This document shows positions 1 through 6,465 of a stretch of DNA of 22,370 bases, one piece after another. A model generated the notes under the pieces. It was not told where the DNA came from. It made no database searches and worked only from the letters and a program-made list of their open reading frames with translations. The position numbers and the translations under genes are program-made. Within the stretch, counting starts at the first letter, position 1, and each line of letters begins with the position of its first letter. The stretch is from Thermoactinomyces sp. DSM 45891 (GTDB taxonomy: Bacteria > Bacillota > Bacilli > Thermoactinomycetales > Thermoactinomycetaceae), in contig NZ_FPJZ01000026.1 of NCBI RefSeq assembly GCF_900119485.1, positions 1 to 22,370 on the forward strand. Reading direction: 5' to 3'.

Positions 1-141
1 AATCCTATAACTCCTAATCCTATAACTCCTATACCATCTTGGGGAAATCCAGTTCCTCCTGGCAATTGGTGGCATCAAATGCCTCCTTGGATGTACCCAA
101 TACCTCCTGGTAATTGGGGATATCCCATGTTTTTGATGTGA
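1..141 (+). CDS. C-terminal end of a Pro/Asn/Trp-rich protein (5' truncated)
   Basis: Frame 1 is open from the window edge to TGA at 139-141. The 46 visible residues are low complexity: NPIT-type units repeat at the start, and PPGNW occurs twice within PxPPGNWx contexts, with several Trp and Met. Such composition is typical of surface, spore-coat or cell-wall-associated low-complexity tails, but no family can be named from this fragment. The start lies outside the window. Nothing recognisable was seen between 142 and 373. Confidence 0.6.
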   Translation, partial: NPITPNPITPIPSWGNPVPPGNWWHQMPPWMYPIPPGNWGYPMFLM

Positions 142-373
142 TGTACTAGCTCGCTCGTCAAAAAGGGCTATTGTACGCCTGTATAAGAGACGTTTTTAAT
201 TCCTAATTTGCCACCACTTCTGGATTTATTGGAAATTGAATAGTAAAAAGTACCGATAAACGCTATGGAATTGGAACTCAGGTATTTCCCCACTCTCGTC
301 AGTTGGAAATATCGTGTCTGAATAAGTTTATCTAGTCGAATTAGTACCGACTCCAGTCATTTTAGGAACTTAC

Positions 374-990
374 TTAATCCGATTTACCAGTTTTTCCCGA
401 AGTGGCGGCAAATTTGCCGTTCGCTCCCTCTGCGCCTTGTAAGCCCGCACATGGTAGTGGTTCACCTGTCCACCGAGGTTTGATTACAGCATTTTGCATA
501 TGCAAATCCAATTCTTGTTCCGCACAGTGCCACTTCAATGTACTCATCAAATCAAGATTCTCCGCCTTTTGATAGCTTAGGTCATTTGGTGATCCGCAAA
601 CAATCCGTATCTCTCGTAGGGCTACAAGTCGATCCTCTTCACGGAAAAACGATCTCTTCGTCCATTTATCAACAATATAGACAAGCTCGCTCTGTATTTG
701 GTTCCAATACTGTAATAGATCCTCACTTTCCTTCGCTTGTATCTCTTTTAAATGGAGAAGAATATCATCATGTACTACTGCAATACCAGTTGTACGCATA
801 TTCCCTTGTGGCATCCGAAGGTCTCTAGACCCACTATTAGATTTCGACTCATTGATATCACTCCTGATGGCTTTGCAATAATACTAGGACTAGCACCTAC
901 TCTGAATGAGCAGGTACCATTATCGTTTTGGGTTGTAATGGGGTTTAATCCAGATTTCGCGCCCTGATCTGAGCCTTCTAATATGCCCCC
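374..990 (-). pseudogene. Frame-disrupted gene of unknown function
   Basis: The downstream part is an open frame from ATG 814 to the stop at 374 (146 aa), ending in a Gly-rich tail (GLQGAEGANGKF). It has no Shine-Dalgarno at ATG 814. Directly upstream a second frame is open from about 990 to TAG at 775. It reads like protein (GLNPITTQNDNG, FRVGASPSIIAKPSGV, SRNLIVGLETF) but has no early start codon. Joining the two frames near 814 gives one continuous polypeptide of about 205 aa. The simplest reading is one gene broken by a one-base indel that has also lost its 5' end. Alternatives are two overlapping small ORFs, or a real gene starting at the GTG/ATG near 845-860 (an AGGAG precedes that ATG). 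I recognise no family. Confidence 0.4.
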
Positions 991-1041
991 TTACACTTAT
1001 ACTACAACTTTCTGTTGCGGCGATTAACATTATTAAAACTA

Positions 1042-1069
1042 CATCGGGGGTAAGCAACCTACCCCGATG
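1042..1069 (-). terminator. Terminator-like hairpin after the zinc-ribbon gene
   Basis: CATCGGGG(G)TA pairs with TACCCCGATG across a 7-nt loop. On the minus strand the stem is followed by TAGTTTTAAT. It lies 22 bp past the stop codon of the leftward gene that ends at 1092, so it most likely ends that transcript. Confidence 0.6.
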
Positions 1070-1091
1070 GCGAAGTAGGCTTTAAACTCGC

Positions 1092-1370
1092 TCAAAATGG
1101 CAAGCTTTTTTCTAGGCAATCGCTACATAGTTGACCTATTCCTGATAGATTTTGGTATCGAATCTCTGTACCGCAATGATCACAAGGAACATCCCATTGA
1201 CTAGCATCAACTTCAGCATCCAGCACCATTTTCGCTCTAGAAACAGCTTCTTGTAGTGATTTAGCACGGACTTTTAGTACAAAAACGTCGTTTTCACTTT
1301 CGAATTCCCAATATACAGGGCCATTTTTTGTTAGCTCCCAAAGGATCTTCTTTGTTGCGTATTTACTCAC
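1092..1370 (-). CDS. Small zinc-ribbon protein, unknown function
   Basis: The protein is 92 aa from GTG at 1370. An ATG at 1379 is in frame, but it touches the AAGGAG ribosome-binding site directly. The GTG nine bases downstream has normal spacing and is preferred. The N-terminal two thirds is a mixed alpha/beta segment without known motifs. The C-terminus holds two Cys pairs, CDHCG and CSDC, about 16 residues apart, a typical zinc-ribbon knuckle pair. The gene is leftward, stands alone, and has a consensus promoter at 1418-1446 almost identical to those of the methyltransferase and ERF genes, suggesting shared control. A nucleic-acid or protein-binding role is inference only. Confidence 0.7.
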   Translation of the reverse strand: MSKYATKKILWELTKNGPVYWEFESENDVFVLKVRAKSLQEAVSRAKMVLDAEVDASQWDVPCDHCGTEIRYQNLSGIGQLCSDCLEKSLPF

Positions 1371-1417
1371 TTGCTCCATCTCCTTAGTGGGGGATACTTC
1401 CTGTTTGCTATATTTAT

Positions 1418-1446
1418 ATTATACATTATAACGAAATATAAATCAA
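1418..1446 (-). promoter_or_regulatory. Sigma-A promoter of the zinc-ribbon gene, member of a three-promoter family
   Basis: On the minus strand the -35 is TTGATT (1446-1441), the spacer is 17 bp and the -10 is TATAAT (1423-1418). The flanks TATAG before the -35 and TATAATG before the -10 are shared with the promoters at 2885-2913 and 2967-2995. Confidence 0.8.
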
Positions 1447-1476
1447 CTATAAAATTAATATTTATTGAAGAAATCT

Positions 1477-1506
1477 GGACATCCTAACCAATTGGTTAAG
1501 GTGTCC
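1477..1506 (-). terminator. Hairpin downstream of the methyltransferase gene
   Basis: A nearly perfect 30-bp inverted repeat (GGACA-CC-TAACC / GGTTA-GG-TGTCC arms around AATT) lies 10 bp beyond the methyltransferase stop. There is no clear T-tract on either strand, so it may be a weak terminator or mRNA 3' stabiliser. Confidence 0.45.
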
Positions 1507-1516
1507 GTACTGGGAA

Positions 1517-2845
1517 TTAACTAGCGACATCTTTCAATGAATGTCTTTTTTCAGGGGTTGATGGCTTCTCTAGAACTACTAAGCGGATGTTAACGCCTGT
1601 TGAACGATCTGAGCTCAGGAAGGAATTAGGGGGGAGCTGTATAGTGTAGCCGTCATTTTGTTCTAGAAAGTCCCGAAAATTTCTTGATATTTGATCTTGT
1701 CTGAAAAAAGGGCCTTCACTCGCCAGGGCAATTACTTTTCCACCAGGTTTAACTAGGTTGTAAGCGTGTCTGATATGTTCTGCATCTTGTCCCTTTTCAA
1801 ATGGTGGATTCATGATGATTCGATCATATTTATTCTTCTCATGAAACTGGAGGAAATCTTCTCCAACTATGTGATGGCCCTTCTCTTTCAGCAGTTCCCT
1901 CAAACTGTAGTTGATCTCGATTACGTCAGCTCCAGTGTCCAGCTCAACTAATTGATCCGCAATATGGCCAGCTCCTGCGCTTGGTTCCAGTACCTTCATT
2001 TCGTCACAAATATCTGCTTCATGTATCATTACCTCAACTACAGCTTCTGGTGTTGGGAAGTAGCCTGGTATCTTGCGATGTGCGATCTCCTTTTCCTTGA
2101 TTTTAATTTGTTCTATTCTACGCTGCTCTTTGCTCTTTTTGGTATCGTTTAGGTGGCCCATAAATTCAATCAAAGCTTCACGGAAATCCTTATCGGATTG
2201 AATTCCTATTGCTTCTAAACGCTTTCGTTTCATCAGTATGCTATGCATGTATTTGGTTTCATATTGAGTGTGTCTTTGTTGCTTTCCAATGGAGAGCAAC
2301 TTTTCCATTTCCTTTCGCACAGGGAGTAGATCAATATAATTATCATTTTTACTTAATTCGATATAGCCCTGGACTCTAGCATAATCTTCTCTATGGCTCT
2401 CTGGAACATCTAGATCGTTCATAAAGTTAGTTATCCTATATATGCCGCACTCAAAACTTGGCATCTTCGTATGTGTAATAATTTCTTCCATTGTCAGGTT
2501 TCTTTTGTCAGTATCCCTATAGCTGTTGTTTTGCTCACTGTAATAGTAGAAAGGCTTATCTGAATCCTGTAACCGCTTGATTCTGCGAGTTTCGCTTATG
2601 AACATCTCCACTTGAGTACGATTTTTTATCCTTTTTAGGTAGACCGCTGTTCCGTCCTCAATTGATTCAGCGATAGACAGCATAACCTTCTGTAAGTGTT
2701 CTAATTTGTCCGCTTCTTCCATCATTCCTATTGCTATTCCTAATCTTCTACGAGTGTTGGTAAGGCGATCGGGCGATTTAAGGTGCTGGATTTTTCTTGT
2801 CAGTCCTGTTGCTAACTCTCTGAGCTTGGAAGCTTGTGTATTCAT
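1517..2845 (-). CDS. Orphan N6-adenine DNA methyltransferase
   Basis: The protein is 442 aa from ATG 2845, preceded by GAAGGG at good spacing. An in-frame ATG at 2893 lies upstream of the -10 box and cannot be on the mRNA. The N-terminal ~280 residues are helical and charged, without a recognised domain. The catalytic domain follows: the SAM-binding motif I VLEPSAGAGHIA at about residue 285, an acidic motif II (VIEIN) near 310, and the catalytic motif NPPF near 346-349, with motif order I then IV as in gamma-type N6-adenine methylases. No restriction endonuclease gene is adjacent, so it is probably a solitary methylase that masks plasmid DNA or regulates it. It diverges from the ERF operon across a 130-bp regulatory region with mirrored promoters. 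Target recognition cannot be read from sequence. Confidence 0.85.
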   Translation of the reverse strand: MNTQASKLRELATGLTRKIQHLKSPDRLTNTRRRLGIAIGMMEEADKLEHLQKVMLSIAESIEDGTAVYLKRIKNRTQVEMFISETRRIKRLQDSDKPFYYYSEQNNSYRDTDKRNLTMEEIITHTKMPSFECGIYRITNFMNDLDVPESHREDYARVQGYIELSKNDNYIDLLPVRKEMEKLLSIGKQQRHTQYETKYMHSILMKRKRLEAIGIQSDKDFREALIEFMGHLNDTKKSKEQRRIEQIKIKEKEIAHRKIPGYFPTPEAVVEVMIHEADICDEMKVLEPSAGAGHIADQLVELDTGADVIEINYSLRELLKEKGHHIVGEDFLQFHEKNKYDRIIMNPPFEKGQDAEHIRHAYNLVKPGGKVIALASEGPFFRQDQISRNFRDFLEQNDGYTIQLPPNSFLSSDRSTGVNIRLVVLEKPSTPEKRHSLKDVAS

Positions 2846-2884
2846 TGAAATCATCCCTTCGTAATTGCGTTTCTTTATACTCTC

Positions 2885-2913
2885 ATTATACATTAAATCA
2901 AAATAATAATCAA
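2885..2913 (-). promoter_or_regulatory. Sigma-A promoter of the methyltransferase gene
   Basis: On the minus strand the -35 is TTGATT (2913-2908), the spacer is 17 bp and the -10 is TATAAT (2890-2885). A 52-bp block, 2876-2927, is repeated in inverted orientation at 2953-3004. The two copies share TATAAATTATATAG upstream of the -35 and TAATGTATAAT, then GAGAGTATA, around and after the -10. Confidence 0.8.
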
Positions 2914-2966
2914 CTATATAATTTATATTTTCACTTCATGAACAACAATTTATATAAATTATATAG

Positions 2967-2995
2967 TTGACTCAAACTTTGTTATAATGTATAAT
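2967..2995 (+). promoter_or_regulatory. Sigma-A promoter of the ERF operon
   Basis: The -35 is TTGACT (2967-2972), the spacer is 17 bp and the -10 is TATAAT (2990-2995). It sits within the 52-bp block 2953-3004, the mirror copy of the methyltransferase promoter block. Transcription should begin near 3002, which excludes the in-frame ATG at 2987. Confidence 0.85.
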
Positions 2996-3034
2996 GAGAG
3001 TATAGAGAGGCACACATTAAGGGGGAAAACAAAA

Positions 3035-3829
3035 ATGAAGTTTAGCGCAGACACCAAGAACATATTCCCAGCAATGGCGACGTTTCAATCCATTGTAGAG
3101 GCTCCTAAGAAAACAGCAGAAAACCCTTACTTTAAGAAAAAGTATGCGGATTTACAAAATGTGATTGATGCGATTCAACCAGCGATTAGAGAAACAAATC
3201 TATTTTATCTCACCGAAGTCGTATACAACGATAAAGGGCATATAGGGGTATCAATCCGTATCTGTCATGAATCGGGTGAATGGATATTGTGTGATCCAAT
3301 TTTTATGCCATCGGAAGCTAAAAACCCTCAAGAGGTTGGGATCGTCCGTACATATGCAATTCGGTACGCTCTTGCAACAGCTTTTGGTTTGGCTGGTGAT
3401 GTGGATGATGACGCAAACTCTGTTTCAGGAAAAACAAAAGAAGGCAAGGGACAACAATCACAAAAGAGAAATCAGCCTTCTAACAATCATCAACAAAAGC
3501 TACAACCACCGAAAAAGCAAGCTGATGATGTAGACCGTGCCAAAACAGGACGTACCATGATTGGAACAGAGGCAACCAACAAAAAAATATCCAAAGAAGA
3601 ACGTCAGACCATTACTAAAGCAGAGTTTGGATTCGAAAGTTTGACAGAAGTTAGTGACTTGAATGTTCTTCATGATGTACTTAAATTTTTCCGTGAACAT
3701 TCAGCAGAAGATCTAAAGGAGTTGGCGATGGCTCATAAAGTCAGTCAAGTAGTAGAGACACCGAATGACAAACCGATTACAGACAAAGAAGTGGATGAAT
3801 TTTTAAAACAGAAGGGGGTCAGCGCATGA
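3035..3829 (+). CDS. ERF-family single-strand annealing protein
   Basis: The protein is 264 aa from ATG 3035 behind AAGGGGG. Residues 1-130 match the ERF core: NPYFKKKYADLQNV at about 30-43, the hydrophobic strand/helix pattern through the GIVRTYAIRYALATAFGL helix, and the acidic signature GDVDDDAN at 121-128. A Gln/Lys/Asn-rich linker (about 133-190) leads to a small helical C-terminal region. ERF proteins anneal complementary single strands and promote circularisation or recombination of phage and plasmid genomes; the usual source is phage. It is the first gene of an operon of small proteins and overlaps the next gene by four bases (ATGA). Recombinational repair or establishment of the incoming plasmid is the likely role. 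Confidence 0.88.
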   Translation: MKFSADTKNIFPAMATFQSIVEAPKKTAENPYFKKKYADLQNVIDAIQPAIRETNLFYLTEVVYNDKGHIGVSIRICHESGEWILCDPIFMPSEAKNPQEVGIVRTYAIRYALATAFGLAGDVDDDANSVSGKTKEGKGQQSQKRNQPSNNHQQKLQPPKKQADDVDRAKTGRTMIGTEATNKKISKEERQTITKAEFGFESLTEVSDLNVLHDVLKFFREHSAEDLKELAMAHKVSQVVETPNDKPITDKEVDEFLKQKGVSA

Positions 3830-4020
3830 CTTGGCGCACACCATCACAACAGAAACTATTAGATTTTGAATCGTGGCTAATGAAAGTACCGCTAAACGAC
3901 CAAAGCACTAAAGAATATTATGAACGAGTACAGGAATTAGTTGATCTAGGTATACCAGCGAGACACGTATATGTTTTAGCGGCAAGATGTATGGCGTTTA
4001 GAGGGCAGTATTGCGAATAG
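3826..4020 (+). CDS. Small helical protein of unknown function
   Basis: The protein is 64 aa. Its ATG overlaps the ERF stop codon (ATGA) and is preceded by AAGGGGG, indicating translational coupling. It is predicted mostly helical, with no membrane segment and two Cys near the C-terminus. No family is recognised. The tight coupling suggests it works with, or at a fixed ratio to, the ERF protein. Confidence 0.7.
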   Translation: MTWRTPSQQKLLDFESWLMKVPLNDQSTKEYYERVQELVDLGIPARHVYVLAARCMAFRGQYCE

Positions 4021-4085
4021 CGTGAGGAGGGGGAGAACCCCTTCTCTACTTAAAAATTAATGGAGAACGGAAGGGAAAATCAGCT

Positions 4086-4541
4086 ATGTCCGAACAATGG
4101 ATTACACTTGAAACATACAACTATGTAGAATTGGAAATTAAACGTGACCATCTTAGAGTTATCATGAATCGTCTTGGATGGAAGGAGGAAATAGAGGACT
4201 ATCTAGACGAATGTACATGGGACACTAACAGAGAGATTTATGACGAAGTGGAAGACAGATGTCTTGAAGAAAACATAGCTTTTAATGTTCGTTACACTCA
4301 CCACCCTATGGTTACACGGAAAAAAGAATTAGATCGTGATTATAATATTGTTGGCGAGCTTCGAGGATACTACCTTGTTGCGGATGAGGATTTATACTTG
4401 AGTGATGAGGATATGGAAGCCATCATGGATGCCATAGATGAGCTGAATGACATAGGTGATAACAAAATTTGGGATCGGGATGATTATGGTCAATTGCTTC
4501 TTGTTCATCCCGATTCATCCGATAGGTATGTTTGGTTTTAA
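4086..4541 (+). CDS. Acidic protein of unknown function
   Basis: The protein is 151 aa with a start behind AAGGGA. It is strongly acidic (acidic clusters such as EDYLDE, DEVEDR and DEDMEA) with many aromatic residues. Its N-terminal pattern YVELEIKRDHLRVIMNRLG resembles the beginning of the last gene of the operon (INITLPREDLNIILGELD), so the two may be distantly related. A 65-bp gap separates it from the preceding gene, with no obvious promoter or terminator. High acidity in an ERF operon could fit a DNA-mimic or anti-nuclease role, but no motif proves it. Confidence 0.7.
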   Translation: MSEQWITLETYNYVELEIKRDHLRVIMNRLGWKEEIEDYLDECTWDTNREIYDEVEDRCLEENIAFNVRYTHHPMVTRKKELDRDYNIVGELRGYYLVADEDLYLSDEDMEAIMDAIDELNDIGDNKIWDRDDYGQLLLVHPDSSDRYVWF

Positions 4542-4574
4542 TATAGTTAAGGAAATTAGAGGAGGATGTTTTGA

Positions 4575-4889
4575 ATGAGTTATGAAATTTCGAATGAAGA
4601 ACAGATAGTTCGTTATTTAAATAATGAACAGGAGATCGAAATTACAATAAAGATTCATCCAAGTAGGTTTGCTGGCTATCTAATTGATGAGCTTAAAGAG
4701 TATGAGTTATCTGTTACTTCAGCAGGACTACAAAAGTATGTCGAGCGAATGGAATGCCTACTGGAACACGAGATTTGTGAGATCAGTTTAGACGAGCCAC
4801 TTTCACACTATACAGGGTTGATTATACAAGAACTGGTAAAGAAAGCAGAGTATAAAAAATATTCAGAGTTTGAATCATACAAACTCTGA
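4575..4889 (+). CDS. Acidic paralogue 1 of a small-protein array
   Basis: The protein is 104 aa with start ATG 4575 behind GAGGAGG. The layout is a beta-strand-like start (IEITIKIHPSRF), then helices with LIDELKEYE, and a C-terminal helix containing HEICEIS and IIQELVKKAEY. The next two genes keep this order (hydrophobic strand, L-K/E-rich helix, Y/V-helix, A/E-rich tail), which suggests tandem duplication and divergence. Function is unknown. Confidence 0.7.
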   Translation: MSYEISNEEQIVRYLNNEQEIEITIKIHPSRFAGYLIDELKEYELSVTSAGLQKYVERMECLLEHEICEISLDEPLSHYTGLIIQELVKKAEYKKYSEFESYKL

Positions 4890-4901
4890 GGAGGGATCTA
4901 A

Positions 4902-5165
4902 GTGAGAACAATAAACATTAATCAAATAAAGAATTTCTATAGTAGAGATGTTTATAATGTTTCATTCCTCGTCTCGAAGATGGATTTGTTGAAGATATTC
5001 GAAAGTGAGATGAAGCAAAAAGGAATAAACGAAGTCCCTGAGAGAGACGTAAACGAATTCTTTGATAGCGTATCGGATTATATTGATGATCTGTATTGTG
5101 AGGTTGTCCGAGTTGCAGAACATCATGCCTCCGAACTGATAAATAGAGAGGAGAAAACAGTATGA
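4902..5165 (+). CDS. Acidic paralogue 2 of a small-protein array
   Basis: The protein is 87 aa from GTG 4902 behind GAGGAGGG, 12 bp after the previous gene. The layout is as in its neighbours: strand YNVSFLVSKMDLLKIF, helix FESEMKQKGINEV, then RDVNEFFDSVSDYIDDLYCE and an AEHHASELIN tail. The following gene has an equivalent RDVAMEYLARIRSFVSYELAME and AEYHANAIIQ, so the alignment runs end to end. The stop codon overlaps the next start (ATGA). No family is recognised. Confidence 0.72.
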   Translation: MRTININQIKNFYSRDVYNVSFLVSKMDLLKIFESEMKQKGINEVPERDVNEFFDSVSDYIDDLYCEVVRVAEHHASELINREEKTV

Positions 5166-5449
5166 ATGGATTAAATGGGGTGCAAGTAGTTGATTTATAT
5201 AAGGAGATCGAAAACCAAGAACAATACATTCAATTTTCGATCACAGTATCAGCAAAAGATCTGCTAGAAAAACTGGCTGATGAAATGGTAATGAGTAATA
5301 TTGAATTCATATCTAGAGATGTTGCAATGGAGTATCTAGCACGTATTCGTAGTTTTGTTTCCTACGAATTGGCAATGGAGATCTGTAATGAGGCAGAGTA
5401 TCACGCAAATGCAATCATACAAGAGGAAGGGGCAGTGCATAATGATTAG
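5162..5449 (+). CDS. Acidic paralogue 3 of a small-protein array
   Basis: The protein is 95 aa. Its ATG overlaps the preceding stop by four bases and follows GAGAGGAG. It shares the order strand (IQFSITVSAKDLLEKL), helix, SRDVAMEYLARI and AEYHANAIIQEE with paralogue 2. The last 8 bp overlap the next gene. Translational coupling along 4902-5699 suggests the proteins are made together, perhaps as subunits of one complex; this is inference. Confidence 0.72.
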   Translation: MNGLNGVQVVDLYKEIENQEQYIQFSITVSAKDLLEKLADEMVMSNIEFISRDVAMEYLARIRSFVSYELAMEICNEAEYHANAIIQEEGAVHND

Positions 5450-5699
5450 ACAGGACGAAATCAATATTACTCTTCCGAGAGAGGATCTAAATATCATATT
5501 GGGTGAATTGGATGGGGCTTACTTTGCAGATGAAGAACTATTGGACAGTAAGGAAGATGTACTAGGTCTAGTGGAAAATGATGCAGAGTACACAGAATCC
5601 CTCCAGCAAGATATTGAAGATATAAAAGATCGGATGAACGAAAATAGAAGAGTGTTAGAGTTTATCCAACGAGAACTTCAAAAAAACCTATCCACTTAG
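5442..5699 (+). CDS. Small acidic coiled-coil-like protein, last gene of the ERF operon
   Basis: The protein is 85 aa from ATG 5442, which overlaps the previous stop and is preceded by GAGGAAGGGG. An in-frame upstream start at 5355 lacks a ribosome site and is buried in the preceding gene. After INITLPREDL the protein is highly acidic (ADEELLDSKEDV, ENDAEYTE), and it ends in a heptad-like helix (QQDIEDIKDRMNENRRVLEF). The stop codon lies inside the terminator hairpin of a convergent small RNA (5680-5712). No family is recognised. Confidence 0.7.
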   Translation: MIRQDEINITLPREDLNIILGELDGAYFADEELLDSKEDVLGLVENDAEYTESLQQDIEDIKDRMNENRRVLEFIQRELQKNLST

Positions 5700-5712
5700 C
5701 CAAGTAGATAGG
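5680..5712 (-). terminator. Intrinsic terminator of the small RNA
   Basis: On the minus strand, an 11-bp stem (5712-5702 with 5697-5687, one G-U wobble, 4-nt loop) is followed at once by seven T residues (5686-5680). On the plus strand the same stem has a C-A mismatch and no T-tract, so it is directional. Confidence 0.82.
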
Positions 5713-5811
5713 AGTTCAATAACGGTTCCCTTCCGTTACTACCGATTCGTCGGTGAGAAAGATCCCAGAAACAAAATAAAGAATGGATACGAGCATATTT
5801 AAATGATCGTA
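5680..5811 (-). ncRNA. Predicted small structured RNA next to the res array
   Basis: A leftward transcript of about 130 nt is predicted from a sigma-A promoter (5817-5845) to an intrinsic terminator (5680-5712). It contains two more hairpins: ACCGA-CGAA-TCGGT (5741-5754) and AACGG/CCGTT (5721-5737). Its 3' end is antisense to the last ~20 bases of the ERF operon. A 26-codon frame starting at 5796 (hydrophobic MLVSILYFVSGIF, charged tail) lies inside it but has no Shine-Dalgarno, so the RNA is more likely non-coding. ColE1 carries a small RNA (Rcd) at its cer resolution site; the position here is reminiscent, but no sequence kinship is claimed. Confidence 0.6.
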
Positions 5812-5816
5812 ATATC

Positions 5817-5845
5817 AGTATATTCCTTCAATAAACTATAGTCAA
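5817..5845 (-). promoter_or_regulatory. Sigma-A promoter of the small RNA
   Basis: On the minus strand the -35 is TTGACT (5845-5840), the spacer is 17 bp and the -10 is TATACT (5822-5817). There is no protein-coding gene with a ribosome-binding site downstream, only the predicted RNA. Confidence 0.72.
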
Positions 5846-5891
5846 TTCAGTCTTCCAGTCTACAAGGTGAAGGTCACTAGGTTTTGCTGAG

Positions 5892-6005
5892 TATGTCATA
5901 GAGTACACTCTATGACATACTCTATTCTGATGTTAAAAAAGTATGTCATAGAGTTATGAAAATAGTTATGACATATTTCATAATTAATATAGACTTTATG
6001 ACATA
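5892..6005. other. res-like resolution site with three dyad subsites
   Basis: The 9-mer TATGTCATA, or its complement TATGACATA, occurs five times. Subsite I (5892-5919, 28 bp) is the core of a perfect 34-bp inverted repeat (5889-5922) with central AC. Subsite II (5942-5975, 34 bp) has inverted 9-mers 16 bp apart. Subsite III (5981-6005, 25 bp) has one exact 9-mer and one degenerate partner (TAATTAATA, 6 of 9). Gaps are 22 and 5 bp, centre-to-centre distances 53 and 34.5 bp, total 114 bp. From memory, this is the geometry of Tn3/gamma-delta res. TGTC at half-site ends also fits that family. The cognate enzyme is probably the serine resolvase at 6466-7137, with subsite III nearest to it as in Tn3. 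Confidence 0.85.
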
Positions 6006-6018
6006 TGTATGATACAAT
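5990..6018 (+). promoter_or_regulatory. Promoter of the resolvase operon overlapping res subsite III
   Basis: The putative -35 is TAGACT (5990-5995), the spacer is 17 bp and the -10 is TACAAT (6013-6018). The TATGACATA of subsite III lies in the spacer, so resolvase bound to res would occlude RNA polymerase and repress its own operon. Confidence 0.65.
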
Positions 6019-6050
6019 ATTCTTAGAAACAACAAGGAGAGAAATAACTG

Positions 6051-6419
6051 GTGATTGACTTAGTGGGAATTCTATTGGCTCTGTGTTTTATGTCAAGCAT
6101 TATGTTAGGGATATATCTAGTATCTCAACGTTATGAGTACAAGGCATTGCAATTCGGTTTAAATGTGATCAATATAATCATCCTAATGATTTTACTTCTT
6201 TCGTTTTTTGAGTACATATCCAAGCATAGTATCAGTTGGATTGGATACATGGGGATCTCAGGAGCGATTATCTTTCTTCCTATCTCCGTCATCCTTACTC
6301 GCAAAGGAAAAGAAATGGTATTTAAAGAGGACTCTATTCTGATGGATCCGCCACAGAGAGATAAGTATTTACAGATGAGTCCAAGAGAGGAAAAGAAGTA
6401 TTTAAAGTCCATCAGGTAG
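6051..6419 (+). CDS. Three-helix membrane protein between res and resolvase
   Basis: The protein is 122 aa from GTG 6051 behind AAGGAG. Three hydrophobic segments are visible (about residues 2-24, 36-54 and 62-83), followed by a charged cytoplasmic tail of about 38 residues rich in Lys, Arg and Glu (SPREEKKYLKSIR). It is the first gene after the res promoter and lies directly before the resolvase gene, so both should share one transcript. No family is recognised. A membrane protein between a res site and its resolvase is unusual. Confidence 0.7.
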   Translation: MIDLVGILLALCFMSSIMLGIYLVSQRYEYKALQFGLNVINIIILMILLLSFFEYISKHSISWIGYMGISGAIIFLPISVILTRKGKEMVFKEDSILMDPPQRDKYLQMSPREEKKYLKSIR

Positions 6420-6465
6420 GTTGCGGAAAATGGTAACTAGTAGTTACAAGTTAAGTGGTGAGAAA

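Noticed and set aside
2846..2893. Upstream ATG for the methyltransferase (and ATG 2987 for ERF)
   Set aside because: Both lie at or upstream of the -10 boxes, so they are not transcribed. The similarity of their first residues is due to the mirrored promoter DNA.
5716..5796. 26-codon hydrophobic peptide inside the small RNA (possible type I toxin)
   Set aside because: No Shine-Dalgarno, a leader of only about 15 nt and a single hydrophobic stretch. It is noted in the RNA entry but not called as a gene.
5780..5832. Short plus-strand frame (EWIRAYLNDRNIS) between operon and res
   Set aside because: No start codon in frame and too short. It may be an old gene remnant, but it overlaps the small-RNA promoter.
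5889..6005. Iterons of a replication origin
   Set aside because: Half-sites occur as inverted pairs with Tn3-res spacing rather than as direct iterons, and a resolvase is adjacent while rep is 3.6 kb away.
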